DNA of 6,140 bases from Chromatiales bacterium (GTDB taxonomy: Bacteria; Pseudomonadota; Gammaproteobacteria; SZUA-140). Where the stretch lies: the NCBI GenBank assembly GCA_031285245.1, contig JAITWN010000092.1:1-6140 (forward strand), given 5' to 3'. Each line of letters starts with the position of its first letter. The first letter of the stretch is position 1. The notes below the pieces were generated by a model. It was given only the letters and a program-made list of their open reading frames with translations. It ran no database searches and had not been told where the DNA came from. A program made the translations under genes and the position numbers. Shown here piece after piece: positions 1 through 6,140 of the stretch.

Positions 1-59
1 CGTTACTCTTTTTCAGGACCGTTGGCGCGCAGCGGCTCCGTGCCTGAAAAAGAGTAACG
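1..59. repeat. Perfect 17-bp inverted repeat (long hairpin) at the left edge
   Basis: Positions 1-17 (CGTTACTCTTTTTCAGG) are the exact reverse complement of 43-59. The 25-nt loop (18-42) can fold further: 19-24 pairs with 30-35 if one G-U pair is allowed. No T-tract follows the stem on the plus strand; position 60 onward is GGGCACC. The sequence that would follow on the minus strand lies outside the window. The stem could therefore continue beyond position 1, and the element may be a terminator of an upstream gene, a dispersed palindromic repeat, or the end of a mobile element. The pairing is seen directly; the role is unknown. Confidence 0.85.
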
Positions 60-252
60 GGCACCGCCGGTCACCAAGCCTTCAACCCAATTGTGGCGCG
101 CCGGCCTGCGTCTCAAGCCCCGATGGACTTGGGGCGGGGGAATTCCATGGCTCGGCCCGGGTCTCAAGGTGTATCATGAACCATCCCTCGCATTTGTCTC
201 CAGTCAACGTGTGCTACGTCTCGAAGCCGCCAGTTTTTCGCAAGGAATACCC
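60..252 (+). other. Leader of the propeller gene pair, no gene recognised
   Basis: An open frame in phase with the downstream gene runs back to a TTG at 91, but the peptide it adds (Trp/Gly/Arg/Pro-rich) resembles no protein and would place the signal peptide far inside the chain. I treat the stretch as non-coding. It contains a GCCCC/GGGGC hairpin (117-121 with 131-135), the octamer GTCTCAAG twice (110-117 and 161-168), and a possible -10 hexamer TATCAT (172-177) without a convincing -35 box. A promoter is expected here because the gene pair has no visible upstream partner, but I cannot place it reliably. Confidence 0.35.
242..247 (+). promoter_or_regulatory. Ribosome binding site deciding the start of the first propeller gene
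   Basis: AAGGAA lies 5 nt before the ATG at 253 (an ATG-ATG pair at 253 and 256). It is the best Shine-Dalgarno match near any candidate start of this frame. The alternative ATG at 295 would give a more standard 22-residue signal peptide but has only a weak AGG 14 nt upstream. Confidence 0.6.
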
Positions 253-2208
253 ATGATGTCTGCCGCGCCATGGGCCCAGGCAATATATGGCGTGATGTGT
301 CGCGTGCGCGGCGCGCTCCTCGTTATCCTGTTGTCGTGGGTTACAGCGCCCGCTGTCGCAGCGGATCTGCGCACGGATCTATGGGTGACTAACGGCGCGG
401 TGCGTGCGATCGCGGTTGATAGCGTGGCTGGGCGCATTTATCTCGGTGGTGATTTCACTGAGGTGGGGCCGGCGGATGCGCTGGCGCCGCGCGTGGCGCG
501 TAGTCATCTTGCCGCGTTCGATCTGCGTAGCGGTGAGGTCACTTCCTGGGATCCGAGCGCCAACGACACGGTCTATGCGCTGTGGCTGTCAGCCAATCGC
601 GATACTTTGTATGTGGGTGGTGCATTCACGGCGGTGGGTGGTCAGGTGAGAAATCGTCTGGTTGCGCTCGATACCGTTGTTGGTGCGCCACGCACGCTGT
701 GGGAGCCATCCGTCAATGGTGTCGTGCGGGCGATCGTGCCCTCGACATCTGGCAATACACTCTACGTTGGCGGCGCTTTTGATGCGGTGAATGGACTCGC
801 GCACCGCGCTCTCGCCGAAATTGGCATGGTCAATAACCCTGGCGTCACGGGGTTCGGTGTGCCCGCGTTGTTTGAAGTCGGCGCCGATGTGTATGCGCTG
901 GCGCTCGCGGCAAACGGGCTTTTTATCGGCGGAGATTTCGTCGGCATCTTCGATCCGGTGAAGAGCGATGATCCCGCGCCTACGCCGCTGCCACCGCCGC
1001 CGCAGCGTCTCGCCGCGGTTGATCTCTCGACTTTCCGTCTCAGCAGCGCCTGGGCGCCCGTGATCGATGATGGTGAGGTGCGCGCGCTGAGCTATCTGCC
1101 CGGTCAGAGCGTGATCTTTGTTGGCGGCAGCTTCACCAAAATTGATGGCGCTTCCCACGTGGGTCTCGCAGAGTTCGATGTAGATAAGGGCCAAGGCAAG
1201 CCGCAGGCGTGGAATCCGCAATTGGTCGGTGTCGTCGATACGCTTACTCGTTCGCTGGACCGCAGCGCGCTTTATCTCGGCGGGCAGTTCAGCGCCATCG
1301 CTGGTGTGTCGCGCACCAATCTGGCTGGAGTGAATGCGAACACGGGCGTGTTGCTGAGTGATTGGAATGCGGCGGCTGATGGTGAGGTGTTCAGCTTGAG
1401 CGCGGCTGCGGGTGCGCAAGATGCGCCTGAGGAAACCTATGTGCTGTATGTCGGCGGCGCTTTCACCAGCATCGATGGCAATGCGCGGCCTGGGCTCGCC
1501 GCACTCAGCGCGCCTGCGCCGGAGCGTGAGCCGCCAATCACCACTGCTGATCCGGCGGGACGTTTCTTCAGTTCTGCAGATCTTCCTCCTCCTCCGCAAA
1601 ATTGTAATGACGGCAGTCTGCCCTTACCGCCAGGGCAACCGGCATGCGGTCTTGAACTGATAGTGAGTCTGGTGTGCGATGACGGCGATGGCTCAGGTTG
1701 CGCCGCAACGTATTACACGCTCGATGGCAGCGAACCCACCACGGATTCGTTGCTCTATCAGCAAGCGATCAGTATTCGCGCCTCCACTGAGCTGAAGTTC
1801 TTTTCGATCGATCGCGTTGGTAATGTCGGCGCGGTTGTCCGCGAGGCGTACGTTTTTGAAACCGATCCACCGCTTACCACGGCCGATCCGCCTTCGCGCG
1901 TTTTCGATGCGAAGCGTCTGGAGATTCGCTTGATCTGCATCGATGCCGATTCCGGATGCGCCGCCACGTATTACACGCTCGATGGGTCAAAGCCAACGGC
2001 GCAGTCGCAGCGCTACACCGGCCCGATCGTTATCAGCAAAGACACGGTGTTGCAGTATTTCTCGGTGGATGTCGCGGGTAACGTGGAAGGTATTCATCGC
2101 AATGATTACGTTAGCGATCGCGGCAGGGTGGGTGCCTTCGGTCTGGAGCTGCTGTTGATGTTGCCAGCGCTCGCACTGATGCGGCGCAGACAGCCGGGGC
2201 GCAGCTAG
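253..2208 (+). CDS. Exported seven-repeat beta-propeller protein with two chitobiase-C-like modules and a C-terminal sorting-type tail
   Basis: A 651-aa protein of unknown specific function, probably envelope-exposed. Residues 15-36 form a signal peptide (Arg-rich start, hydrophobic core, cleavage likely after APAVA). Residues about 41-420 contain seven blocks of about 50-65 aa centred on a [LI][YF][VLI]GG.F motif at 62, 119, 170, 223, 288, 340 and 398. Each is typically preceded by W.P..NG.V.AL and followed by an LA..D strand, as in delta-60/DUF5122 propellers. Blade 4 carries a Pro-rich insert (235-251), and a second Pro-rich, Cys-containing linker covers 445-465. Two modules resembling CHB_HEX_C_1 follow, with YYTLDGS.PT at 487 and 573, each preceded by a Cys pair (475/483 and 562/569, perhaps disulfides) and ending in FS.D..GN. 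The tail is GAFG (627-630), a hydrophobic stretch (631-643) and RRR (644-646). The start was chosen by Shine-Dalgarno; 295 is an alternative. No catalytic residues are recognisable. Its paralog lies 11 bp downstream. Confidence 0.88.
   Translation: MMSAAPWAQAIYGVMCRVRGALLVILLSWVTAPAVAADLRTDLWVTNGAVRAIAVDSVAGRIYLGGDFTEVGPADALAPRVARSHLAAFDLRSGEVTSWDPSANDTVYALWLSANRDTLYVGGAFTAVGGQVRNRLVALDTVVGAPRTLWEPSVNGVVRAIVPSTSGNTLYVGGAFDAVNGLAHRALAEIGMVNNPGVTGFGVPALFEVGADVYALALAANGLFIGGDFVGIFDPVKSDDPAPTPLPPPPQRLAAVDLSTFRLSSAWAPVIDDGEVRALSYLPGQSVIFVGGSFTKIDGASHVGLAEFDVDKGQGKPQAWNPQLVGVVDTLTRSLDRSALYLGGQFSAIAGVSRTNLAGVNANTGVLLSDWNAAADGEVFSLSAAAGAQDAPEETYVLYVGGAFTSIDGNARPGLAALSAPAPEREPPITTADPAGRFFSSADLPPPPQNCNDGSLPLPPGQPACGLELIVSLVCDDGDGSGCAATYYTLDGSEPTTDSLLYQQAISIRASTELKFFSIDRVGNVGAVVREAYVFETDPPLTTADPPSRVFDAKRLEIRLICIDADSGCAATYYTLDGSKPTAQSQRYTGPIVISKDTVLQYFSVDVAGNVEGIHRNDYVSDRGRVGAFGLELLLMLPALALMRRRQPGRS
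1699..1985 (+). repeat. 29-bp direct repeat, 258 bp apart, in the two C-terminal modules of the first propeller gene
   Basis: Positions 1699-1727 and 1957-1985 match at 28 of 29 bases; the only difference is A versus C at the sixth base of the shared GCCGCA/GCCGCC. The offset is exactly 86 codons, and the GN motif closing each module is also 86 residues apart. This near identity covers the Cys-Ala-Ala-Thr-Tyr-Tyr-Thr-Leu-Asp-Gly hairpin. The surrounding module sequence is clearly more diverged, which suggests internal duplication with later conversion, or strong constraint on this segment. Confidence 0.8.
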
Positions 2209-2214
2209 AGGTGG
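2208..2214 (+). promoter_or_regulatory. Ribosome binding site deciding the start of the second propeller gene
   Basis: GAGGTGG begins on the last base of the upstream stop codon (TAG, 2206-2208) and ends 5 nt before the ATG at 2220. A GTG at 2211 lies in the same frame but inside this ribosome binding site, so ATG 2220 is preferred. The arrangement suggests translational coupling of the two paralogs. Confidence 0.65.
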
Positions 2215-2219
2215 CGGGA

Positions 2220-4283
2220 ATGTTTCGGCAATGGCTGCTTGGTGTTTGTCTGTTGATCGCAGGCAATGGGGTTTGTTCGGCTGCGGTCATTCATGCCATG
2301 GCGATCGCGGGAGATCGCTTGTTCATCGGTGGTGAGTTCAGCATCGGTGGTCGGAGCAATCTTGCCGCCATCGATCTACGCACCGGCAGTCTCGATGCTG
2401 CTTGGGCAGCAAATACCGATGGTCCGGTATATGCGCTCATCGTAAGTGGCACGACGCTTTATGTTGGCGGAGATTTTTCCACGGTACGCACGAGCGCGCG
2501 CGCGCATATCGCTGCGGTGAACACAACGAACAGCACGGTGTCGACCTGGAATCCGAATGCTGACGACACGGTGCGCGCATTCGCGCTTTCAAGCGATGGT
2601 CTGACGCTGTATGTGGGCGGGGATTTTAGTGCTCTCGGTGGCGATGCGCGCAGCCGCATTGCGAGCGTGAACACGCGTGTGCCGAATGGTGCGAATGGTG
2701 TTGCCGAGACCGGTGGTGCGTTGCCGTGGACTCCGTTCGCTAACGCGGCTGTGTATGCCATCGCGCTCGATGAAGCAGGCGGGCGTGTTTATGTCGGCGG
2801 TGACTTCACCGCGATCAATAGTACCGCGCGCGCTGGACTCGCTGCATTGTCGATCACCAGTGCAGCAACTTTACCCTGGAGCATCGATGCAGCGCCGGGT
2901 GCGCATGTGCGTGCGCTGTTGCGTGATGACACGCGGCTCTTGGTGGGTGGTGAGTATGCTGCTGGTCCCTATGCCAATCTCACGGCGTTCACGCTCGCAG
3001 GTGCTGCGCCGGTAGCTTGGAACGCACAGGTGAACGGTGAAGTGCGCGCGCTCACTTTGAGTCCGGATCGCGCGCGTTTATATGTGGCAGGAATGTTTTC
3101 GCAGGCAGGTGGCGAGGCGCGCAGTCACATTGCCGGCTTCAGGATCAATGCAGGTATCGGCGAGTTGATGCCATGGAATCCTGGTGGCGATAGCGCGATC
3201 GCGAGCCTTGATGCACTTGCCGTTGATGGCGAACGCCAGATGCTGCACCTTGGCGGTGATTTCACTCGCATCGATGGTGTCGATGTGACGCAGTTACGCG
3301 CGGCGCTCGGTATTGCGCCGCCGACGACCACGGTAGCGCCGAGCGGTGGCAGTTATCGCGCGCCTGGTGTGGCCGAGCTGAGTTGTGACGCGGGTGCGGC
3401 GCAGTGCCTGCGGATCTGTTATCGCAGTGATGGCTCTGTGCCACAGTCACCCATCGATTGTGCTGCGTCGCCGCTCACAGTACCAGTTGCCGCTACCACG
3501 CTGCGTTTTTTCTCCGAAGATGTTGCTGGTGTGCGCGAAGCCTTGCAGGAAGAGCGTTATGCCGTCGACAACCTTGCGCCGATCACGACGATTTCACTGG
3601 CCTCAGGTCTTTACGGTGCGGCGGACGATACCGCGTTGAAGCTCACCTGCGAGGATGATCAGCCGGATTTCGGCTGCGTCACGCGTTACACGCTGGACGG
3701 TTCATTGCCAGATGAGTTCTCGCCGGTATATACCGCGCCGATTTCTCTTGCTGCTTTCTTTCCTGATCCATCTATTCCGGCTGATGAGGTCAATCCTTTG
3801 CTGCATCTCGCCGGGACTGTCACTCTGCGCACGTTCTCGGTGGATGGCGCGGGCAATATTGAGGCGCCGCAGACGCGTGCTTATGACATTGATCTTGCGC
3901 CGCCGCAGATCACTTCTTCACTGCCGAGCGGTAATTATGTCGGAGCGCGCACGGTTGAATTGCAGTGCAACGACGGCGCCGGTTCAGGTTGTCGTGATGT
4001 TTTCTATACGCTGAACGGCACGGTGCCAAAGCTCGATGAGGCAGGCGTGCCAGTGCCTCCGGCGCTGCGTTACAACGGCGCACTGACGCTCGATCGCGCT
4101 ACCAGCATCGGTGTGCTGGCATTCGATAACGCCGGCAACAGTAGTAATGGCGTTGTCGCTGCCTATGCGTTCACCACGCCAACGCCGCCGACGCGCTCTG
4201 GCGTTGGTGCGTTCGATGAGGTTTTGCTGATGATGCTGGGTGGAGTGTGGTTGTGGCGACGCCGCATCAGCGCAGGCGAGTGA
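2220..4283 (+). CDS. Exported seven-repeat beta-propeller protein with three chitobiase-C-like modules, paralog of the preceding gene
   Basis: A 687-aa protein, function not known. Residues 1-21 form a signal peptide (MFRQW, then a Leu/Val/Ile core, cleavage near CSA-A); the Cys at 19 does not sit in a normal lipobox. Seven propeller motifs follow at 34 (LFIGGEF), 80, 130, 190 (each [LV]YVGGDF), 240 (LLVGGEY), 287 (LYVAGMF) and 342 (LHLGGDF); the fifth and sixth are degenerate. Three modules resembling CHB_HEX_C_1 come next. Module one (about 384-449) has YRSDGSVP at 401 and four Cys (389, 396, 400, 414). Module two (about 470-556) has YTLDGSLP at 490 and Cys 477/486. Module three (about 577-650) has YTLNGTVP at 596 and Cys 583/591. 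Modules two and three end in D.AGN. The tail is GVGAF (661-665), a short hydrophobic stretch and RRR (680-682), matching the first paralog. The pair probably shares one mRNA and one location; redundancy, heteromer or division of ligands are all possible. Confidence 0.88.
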   Translation: MFRQWLLGVCLLIAGNGVCSAAVIHAMAIAGDRLFIGGEFSIGGRSNLAAIDLRTGSLDAAWAANTDGPVYALIVSGTTLYVGGDFSTVRTSARAHIAAVNTTNSTVSTWNPNADDTVRAFALSSDGLTLYVGGDFSALGGDARSRIASVNTRVPNGANGVAETGGALPWTPFANAAVYAIALDEAGGRVYVGGDFTAINSTARAGLAALSITSAATLPWSIDAAPGAHVRALLRDDTRLLVGGEYAAGPYANLTAFTLAGAAPVAWNAQVNGEVRALTLSPDRARLYVAGMFSQAGGEARSHIAGFRINAGIGELMPWNPGGDSAIASLDALAVDGERQMLHLGGDFTRIDGVDVTQLRAALGIAPPTTTVAPSGGSYRAPGVAELSCDAGAAQCLRICYRSDGSVPQSPIDCAASPLTVPVAATTLRFFSEDVAGVREALQEERYAVDNLAPITTISLASGLYGAADDTALKLTCEDDQPDFGCVTRYTLDGSLPDEFSPVYTAPISLAAFFPDPSIPADEVNPLLHLAGTVTLRTFSVDGAGNIEAPQTRAYDIDLAPPQITSSLPSGNYVGARTVELQCNDGAGSGCRDVFYTLNGTVPKLDEAGVPVPPALRYNGALTLDRATSIGVLAFDNAGNSSNGVVAAYAFTTPTPPTRSGVGAFDEVLLMMLGGVWLWRRRISAGE

Positions 4284-4287
4284 TTTT

Positions 4288-4311
4288 GCTGCGCTGAATA
4301 TCGCTGCGCTG
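4288..4311. repeat. Short direct repeat just after the second propeller gene
   Basis: GCTGCGCTG occurs at 4288-4296 and again at 4303-4311, separated by AATATC (15-bp period). Only two copies are present. It may be replication slippage or chance in a G+C-rich spacer; no function is indicated. Confidence 0.5.
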
Positions 4312-4315
4312 TTGC

Positions 4316-4380
4316 CCTCTCCCCAACCGGCTTCGCCCCCTCTCGCTACGCTCTCTCACAAGTGAGAGGGGGGGGAGAGG
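4316..4380. repeat. C/T- and G/A-rich hairpin element between convergent genes, possible bidirectional terminator
   Basis: Outer arms CCTCTCCCC (4316-4324) and GGGGAGAGG (4372-4380) are exactly complementary. An inner stem pairs CTCTCAC (4353-4359) with GTGAGAG (4362-4368), and GGCTTCGCC (4329-4337) is a further small hairpin. The composition, with CTCTCCCC, GGCTTCGCC and CTCGCTACG blocks around a central hairpin, resembles interspersed intergenic repeats that I remember from many proteobacterial genomes; I could not check this. It lies between the ends of two convergent transcription units, where a two-way terminator is expected. However, no T-tract directly follows the stem on either strand, so intrinsic termination is uncertain. 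Confidence 0.65.
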
Positions 4381-4421
4381 CTGGCTAGCGGCGCTTTCAA
4401 AAAACATTTTGTTAGGTGTCG

Positions 4422-5990
4422 TTAGTGCCGGAAATGCCGCATGCCGGTGAAGACCATGGCGATGCCGTGCTCGTCGGCGGCGGCGATGACTTCCTGATCA
4501 CGCATGGAGCCGCCCGGTTGAATCACCGCGGTGACGCCAGCTTGCGCTGCGTGATCGAGACCATCGCGGAAGGGGAAGAAGGCGTCTGAAGCCATCACTG
4601 ATCCGCGCACTTCGAGGCCGGCGTCAGCGGCTTTGATCGCTGCGATGCGCGCGCTGTAAACCCGGCTCATCTGGCCAGCGCCAACGCCGATCGTCATGCT
4701 GTCACGGCAATACACGATTGCATTGGACTTCACGTACTTCGCTACACGCCACGCGAACAGCAAATCGCGCAGCTCATCCGCGCTTGGCGCGCGCTTGGTG
4801 ACCACTTTCAATTCGCTAGCGCTGATGCGTCCGCTGTCATGATCTTGTACCAGTAGGCCACCGTTGACGCGACGATAGTCGCGCGTCGCGGCAGATGTCG
4901 CGTTCACAGGTTGACCGCATTCGAGCACGCGCACATTAGCCTTGCCGGCAAGTGCGGCGCGCGCTGCTTCATCGATCTCAGGTGCGATGATCACTTCGAC
5001 GAACTGTCGTTCCACGATCGCAGCAGCGGTGGCTGCATCAAGCTTGCGGTTGAAAGCGATGATGCCGCCGAATGCTGAGGTGGGGTCGGTGCGATAAGCT
5101 TCTTCATAGGCATCGCGGATACTCGCGCGTTCGGCAACGCCGCAAGGATTGGCGTGTTTGACGATGACGCAGGCTGGGTGCTCGAACGACAATACGCATT
5201 CGAGCGCGGTATCGGCGTCGGCGATGTTATTGAAGGAAAGCGGTTTGCCCTGAATCTGATTGGACGCTGCCACGGTGCCCGGCGCAGCATCGTTTTCACG
5301 ATAGAAGGCTGCCTGCTGATGCGGGTTTTCACCGTACCGCAGATCCTCTGCTTTGAGCATCTGCAGATTGAAGGTGCGCGGGAAATGCGCGGGCTCGCCC
5401 TCATTGAGGCGCGCGCCGAGATAAGAGGCGATCGCGCCGTCATAGCGCGCGCTGTGTTCGAAAGCGCTTACCGCGAGCTCAAAACGCAGCGCGTGGCTCA
5501 CGGCGCCAGCGCCGCTTTCCATGGCTGCGATCACGCGCGCGTAGTCGGCGGGATCGACGATTACTGTCACTGCGGCATGGTTCTTCGCTGCCGCGCGCAC
5601 CATGGCCGGACCGCCGATGTCGATGTTCTCGATCGCATCACTTAGCGTGCAACCTGGGCGCGCTACCGTCTGCATGAAGGGATAGAGATTGACTGCAAGT
5701 AGATCGATGGGCGCAATGTTCGCGCGCTCCATCACCGCTTCATCGATACCGCGTCGCCCGAGCAGTCCGCCATGAATGCGCGGATGCAGGGTTTTGACGC
5801 GGCCATCCATCATTTCAGGAAAGCCGGTGTAATCGGAAACTTCGATCACGTCGATGCCTTCGGCGGCGAGCAATTTCGCTGTGCCGCCGGTCGACAGGAT
5901 CTCAACGCCCAGGCGGCGCAGCGCGCGCGCAAAGTCAGCGACGCCGGTTTTGTCGGAGACGCTGATCAGCGCGCGACGGATGGTGCTCAT
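4422..5990 (-). CDS. purH: Bifunctional AICAR formyltransferase / IMP cyclohydrolase
   Basis: A complete 522-aa cytoplasmic enzyme, close to the usual length of bacterial PurH (about 530). It carries out the last two steps of de novo purine synthesis: formylation of AICAR with 10-formyl-tetrahydrofolate, then ring closure of FAICAR to IMP. The N-terminal MGS-like cyclohydrolase domain (about 1-198) shows LSTGGTAKLL (32-41), DGRVKTLHPRIHGG (62-75) and ENIDIGGPAMVRAAAKNH (121-138). The C-terminal transformylase domain (about 200-522) shows YGENPHQ (219-225), VKHANPCGVA (277-286) with the Lys-His pair expected to be catalytic at 278-279, DPTSAFGGIIAFN (302-314), VKSNAIVY (420-427), GAGQMSRV (437-444) and SDAFFPFRDG (468-477). 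The ATG has a strong AAGGAG site 7 nt upstream. It follows fis by 54 bp on the same strand and is probably co-transcribed. purD is not found immediately downstream. No defect is visible. Confidence 0.98.
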   Translation of the reverse strand: MSTIRRALISVSDKTGVADFARALRRLGVEILSTGGTAKLLAAEGIDVIEVSDYTGFPEMMDGRVKTLHPRIHGGLLGRRGIDEAVMERANIAPIDLLAVNLYPFMQTVARPGCTLSDAIENIDIGGPAMVRAAAKNHAAVTVIVDPADYARVIAAMESGAGAVSHALRFELAVSAFEHSARYDGAIASYLGARLNEGEPAHFPRTFNLQMLKAEDLRYGENPHQQAAFYRENDAAPGTVAASNQIQGKPLSFNNIADADTALECVLSFEHPACVIVKHANPCGVAERASIRDAYEEAYRTDPTSAFGGIIAFNRKLDAATAAAIVERQFVEVIIAPEIDEAARAALAGKANVRVLECGQPVNATSAATRDYRRVNGGLLVQDHDSGRISASELKVVTKRAPSADELRDLLFAWRVAKYVKSNAIVYCRDSMTIGVGAGQMSRVYSARIAAIKAADAGLEVRGSVMASDAFFPFRDGLDHAAQAGVTAVIQPGGSMRDQEVIAAADEHGIAMVFTGMRHFRH

Positions 5991-5997
5991 GGACGGA

Positions 5998-6003
5998 CTC
6001 CTT
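5998..6003 (-). promoter_or_regulatory. Ribosome binding site of purH
   Basis: Read on the minus strand, AAGGAG stands 7 nt before the purH ATG. It is a near-consensus Shine-Dalgarno site and confirms the chosen start. Confidence 0.8.
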
Positions 6004-6008
6004 AAAAC

Positions 6009-6043
6009 GTGATCAGTGGATGATGATCTGAAAAAGTGATCAG
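6009..6043. promoter_or_regulatory. Repeated GATC-centred boxes in the fis-purH spacer
   Basis: GTGATCAG occurs twice in the same orientation (6009-6016 and 6036-6043), each with the palindrome TGATCA. A third GATC, in ATGATCTG (6023-6030), lies almost midway, giving GATC starts at 6011, 6025 and 6038 (14 and 13 bp apart). The two TGATCA palindromes can also pair with each other across a 21-nt loop. This could be an operator, a set of Dam-type methylation sites or an RNA fold acting on purH; it could also be chance. No known PurR-type operator is recognisable. Confidence 0.35.
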
Positions 6044-6050
6044 CTCACTT
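6034..6050 (-). terminator. Weak hairpin overlapping the fis stop codon, possible attenuator
   Basis: On the minus strand AAGTGA, which contains the fis stop codon TGA, pairs with TCACTT across the loop GCTGA. Three further T residues follow, then C. The stem is only 6 bp and AT-rich, so strong termination is unlikely. At most it would reduce read-through into purH or mark an mRNA processing site. Confidence 0.25.
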
Positions 6051-6140
6051 GTTGAGCCCGAATTGTTCGAGCTTTTTGCGCAAGGTGCTGCGGTTGATGC
6101 CGAGGATCTCTGCGGCTTTGCTTTGACTGCCCGCGGTGAC
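6045..6140 (-). CDS. fis: Fis nucleoid-associated DNA-binding protein, C-terminal end only
   Basis: The last 31 codons and the stop are present; the rest lies beyond the right edge of the window. The sequence reads from VTAGSQSKAAEILG through INRSTLRKKLEQFGLNK. It aligns with the E. coli Fis C-terminus (recalled as ending GINRGTLRKKLKKYGMN), i.e. the helix-turn-helix that binds DNA. The Asn-Arg-x-Thr-x-Arg-Lys set of the recognition helix, associated with DNA contacts in E. coli Fis, is conserved; the contact residues just before it appear as Ser instead of Asn and Thr. Fis is a homodimer that bends DNA and affects rRNA transcription, recombination and chromosome structure. dusB is usually found upstream of fis, but that part is not visible here. 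Confidence 0.93.
   Translation of the reverse strand, partial: VTAGSQSKAAEILGINRSTLRKKLEQFGLNK

Noticed and set aside
172..177. TATCAT as a -10 promoter box
   Set aside because: No acceptable -35 hexamer stands 16-18 bp upstream, so it is mentioned only in the leader entry and not called as a promoter.
91..252. N-terminal extension of the first propeller gene from a TTG codon
   Set aside because: The added residues are low-complexity Trp/Gly/Arg/Pro, there is no ribosome binding site near 91, and the extension would bury the signal peptide.
589..1599. Long antisense open frame (336 codons) inside the first propeller gene
   Set aside because: It lies opposite a gene with clear repeat motifs. 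The translation is Arg/Ile/His-rich without any domain, as expected from the reverse frame of a G+C-rich repetitive gene.
2211..2219. GTG at 2211 as start of the second propeller gene
   Set aside because: It lies within the GAGGTGG ribosome binding site and has no suitable site of its own; ATG 2220 gives a normal signal peptide.
4396..4416. A/T-rich stretch (CAAAAAACATTTTG region) as purH terminator tail
   Set aside because: On the minus strand it precedes the hairpin element rather than following it, and it forms only a very weak stem of its own.
5154..5645. Plus-strand open frame (163 codons) inside purH
   Set aside because: It is fully antisense to a highly conserved enzyme gene. It has no ribosome binding site or family resemblance that I can see.

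Overview
The window (G+C-rich, roughly 60 %) looks like chromosomal DNA of a gammaproteobacterium outside the enteric group. The main reason is the right edge: the 3' end of fis followed on the minus strand by purH. As I recall, this order occurs in Pseudomonas and Xanthomonas relatives. The genus cannot be fixed from the sequence; a Xanthomonadales/Nevskiales-like lineage is only a guess.

Layout, left to right. Positions 1-59 form a perfect 17-bp inverted repeat around a 25-nt loop. A leader with no clear gene follows (60-252). Two plus-strand genes come next (253-2208 and 2220-4283), only 11 bp apart and clearly paralogous. Each encodes an exported protein with a signal peptide, seven repeats of a 'delta-60'/DUF5122-type beta-propeller, two (first gene) or three (second gene) chitobiase/beta-hexosaminidase C-terminal-like modules, and a short hydrophobic C-terminal tail ending in an Arg cluster that resembles a protein-sorting signal. 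The 138-bp space between the convergent genes (4284-4421) holds a short direct repeat and a C/T- and G/A-rich hairpin element of interspersed-repeat type. On the minus strand lie purH (5990-4422, complete, 522 aa) and, 54 bp upstream of it, the last 31 codons of fis, cut by the window edge.

How the genes relate. fis and purH are housekeeping genes, probably co-transcribed: Fis is a nucleoid-associated regulator and PurH performs the last two steps of IMP synthesis. purD, which often follows purH in related genomes, is not next to it here. The convergent propeller pair occupies that place, so the hairpin-bearing spacer may mark a synteny junction. The propeller pair is almost certainly one transcription unit. 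The proteins look like surface or periplasmic non-enzymatic scaffold or binding proteins, but no substrate can be read from the sequence. I see no tRNA, rRNA, CRISPR array, transposase or recognisable defence system.
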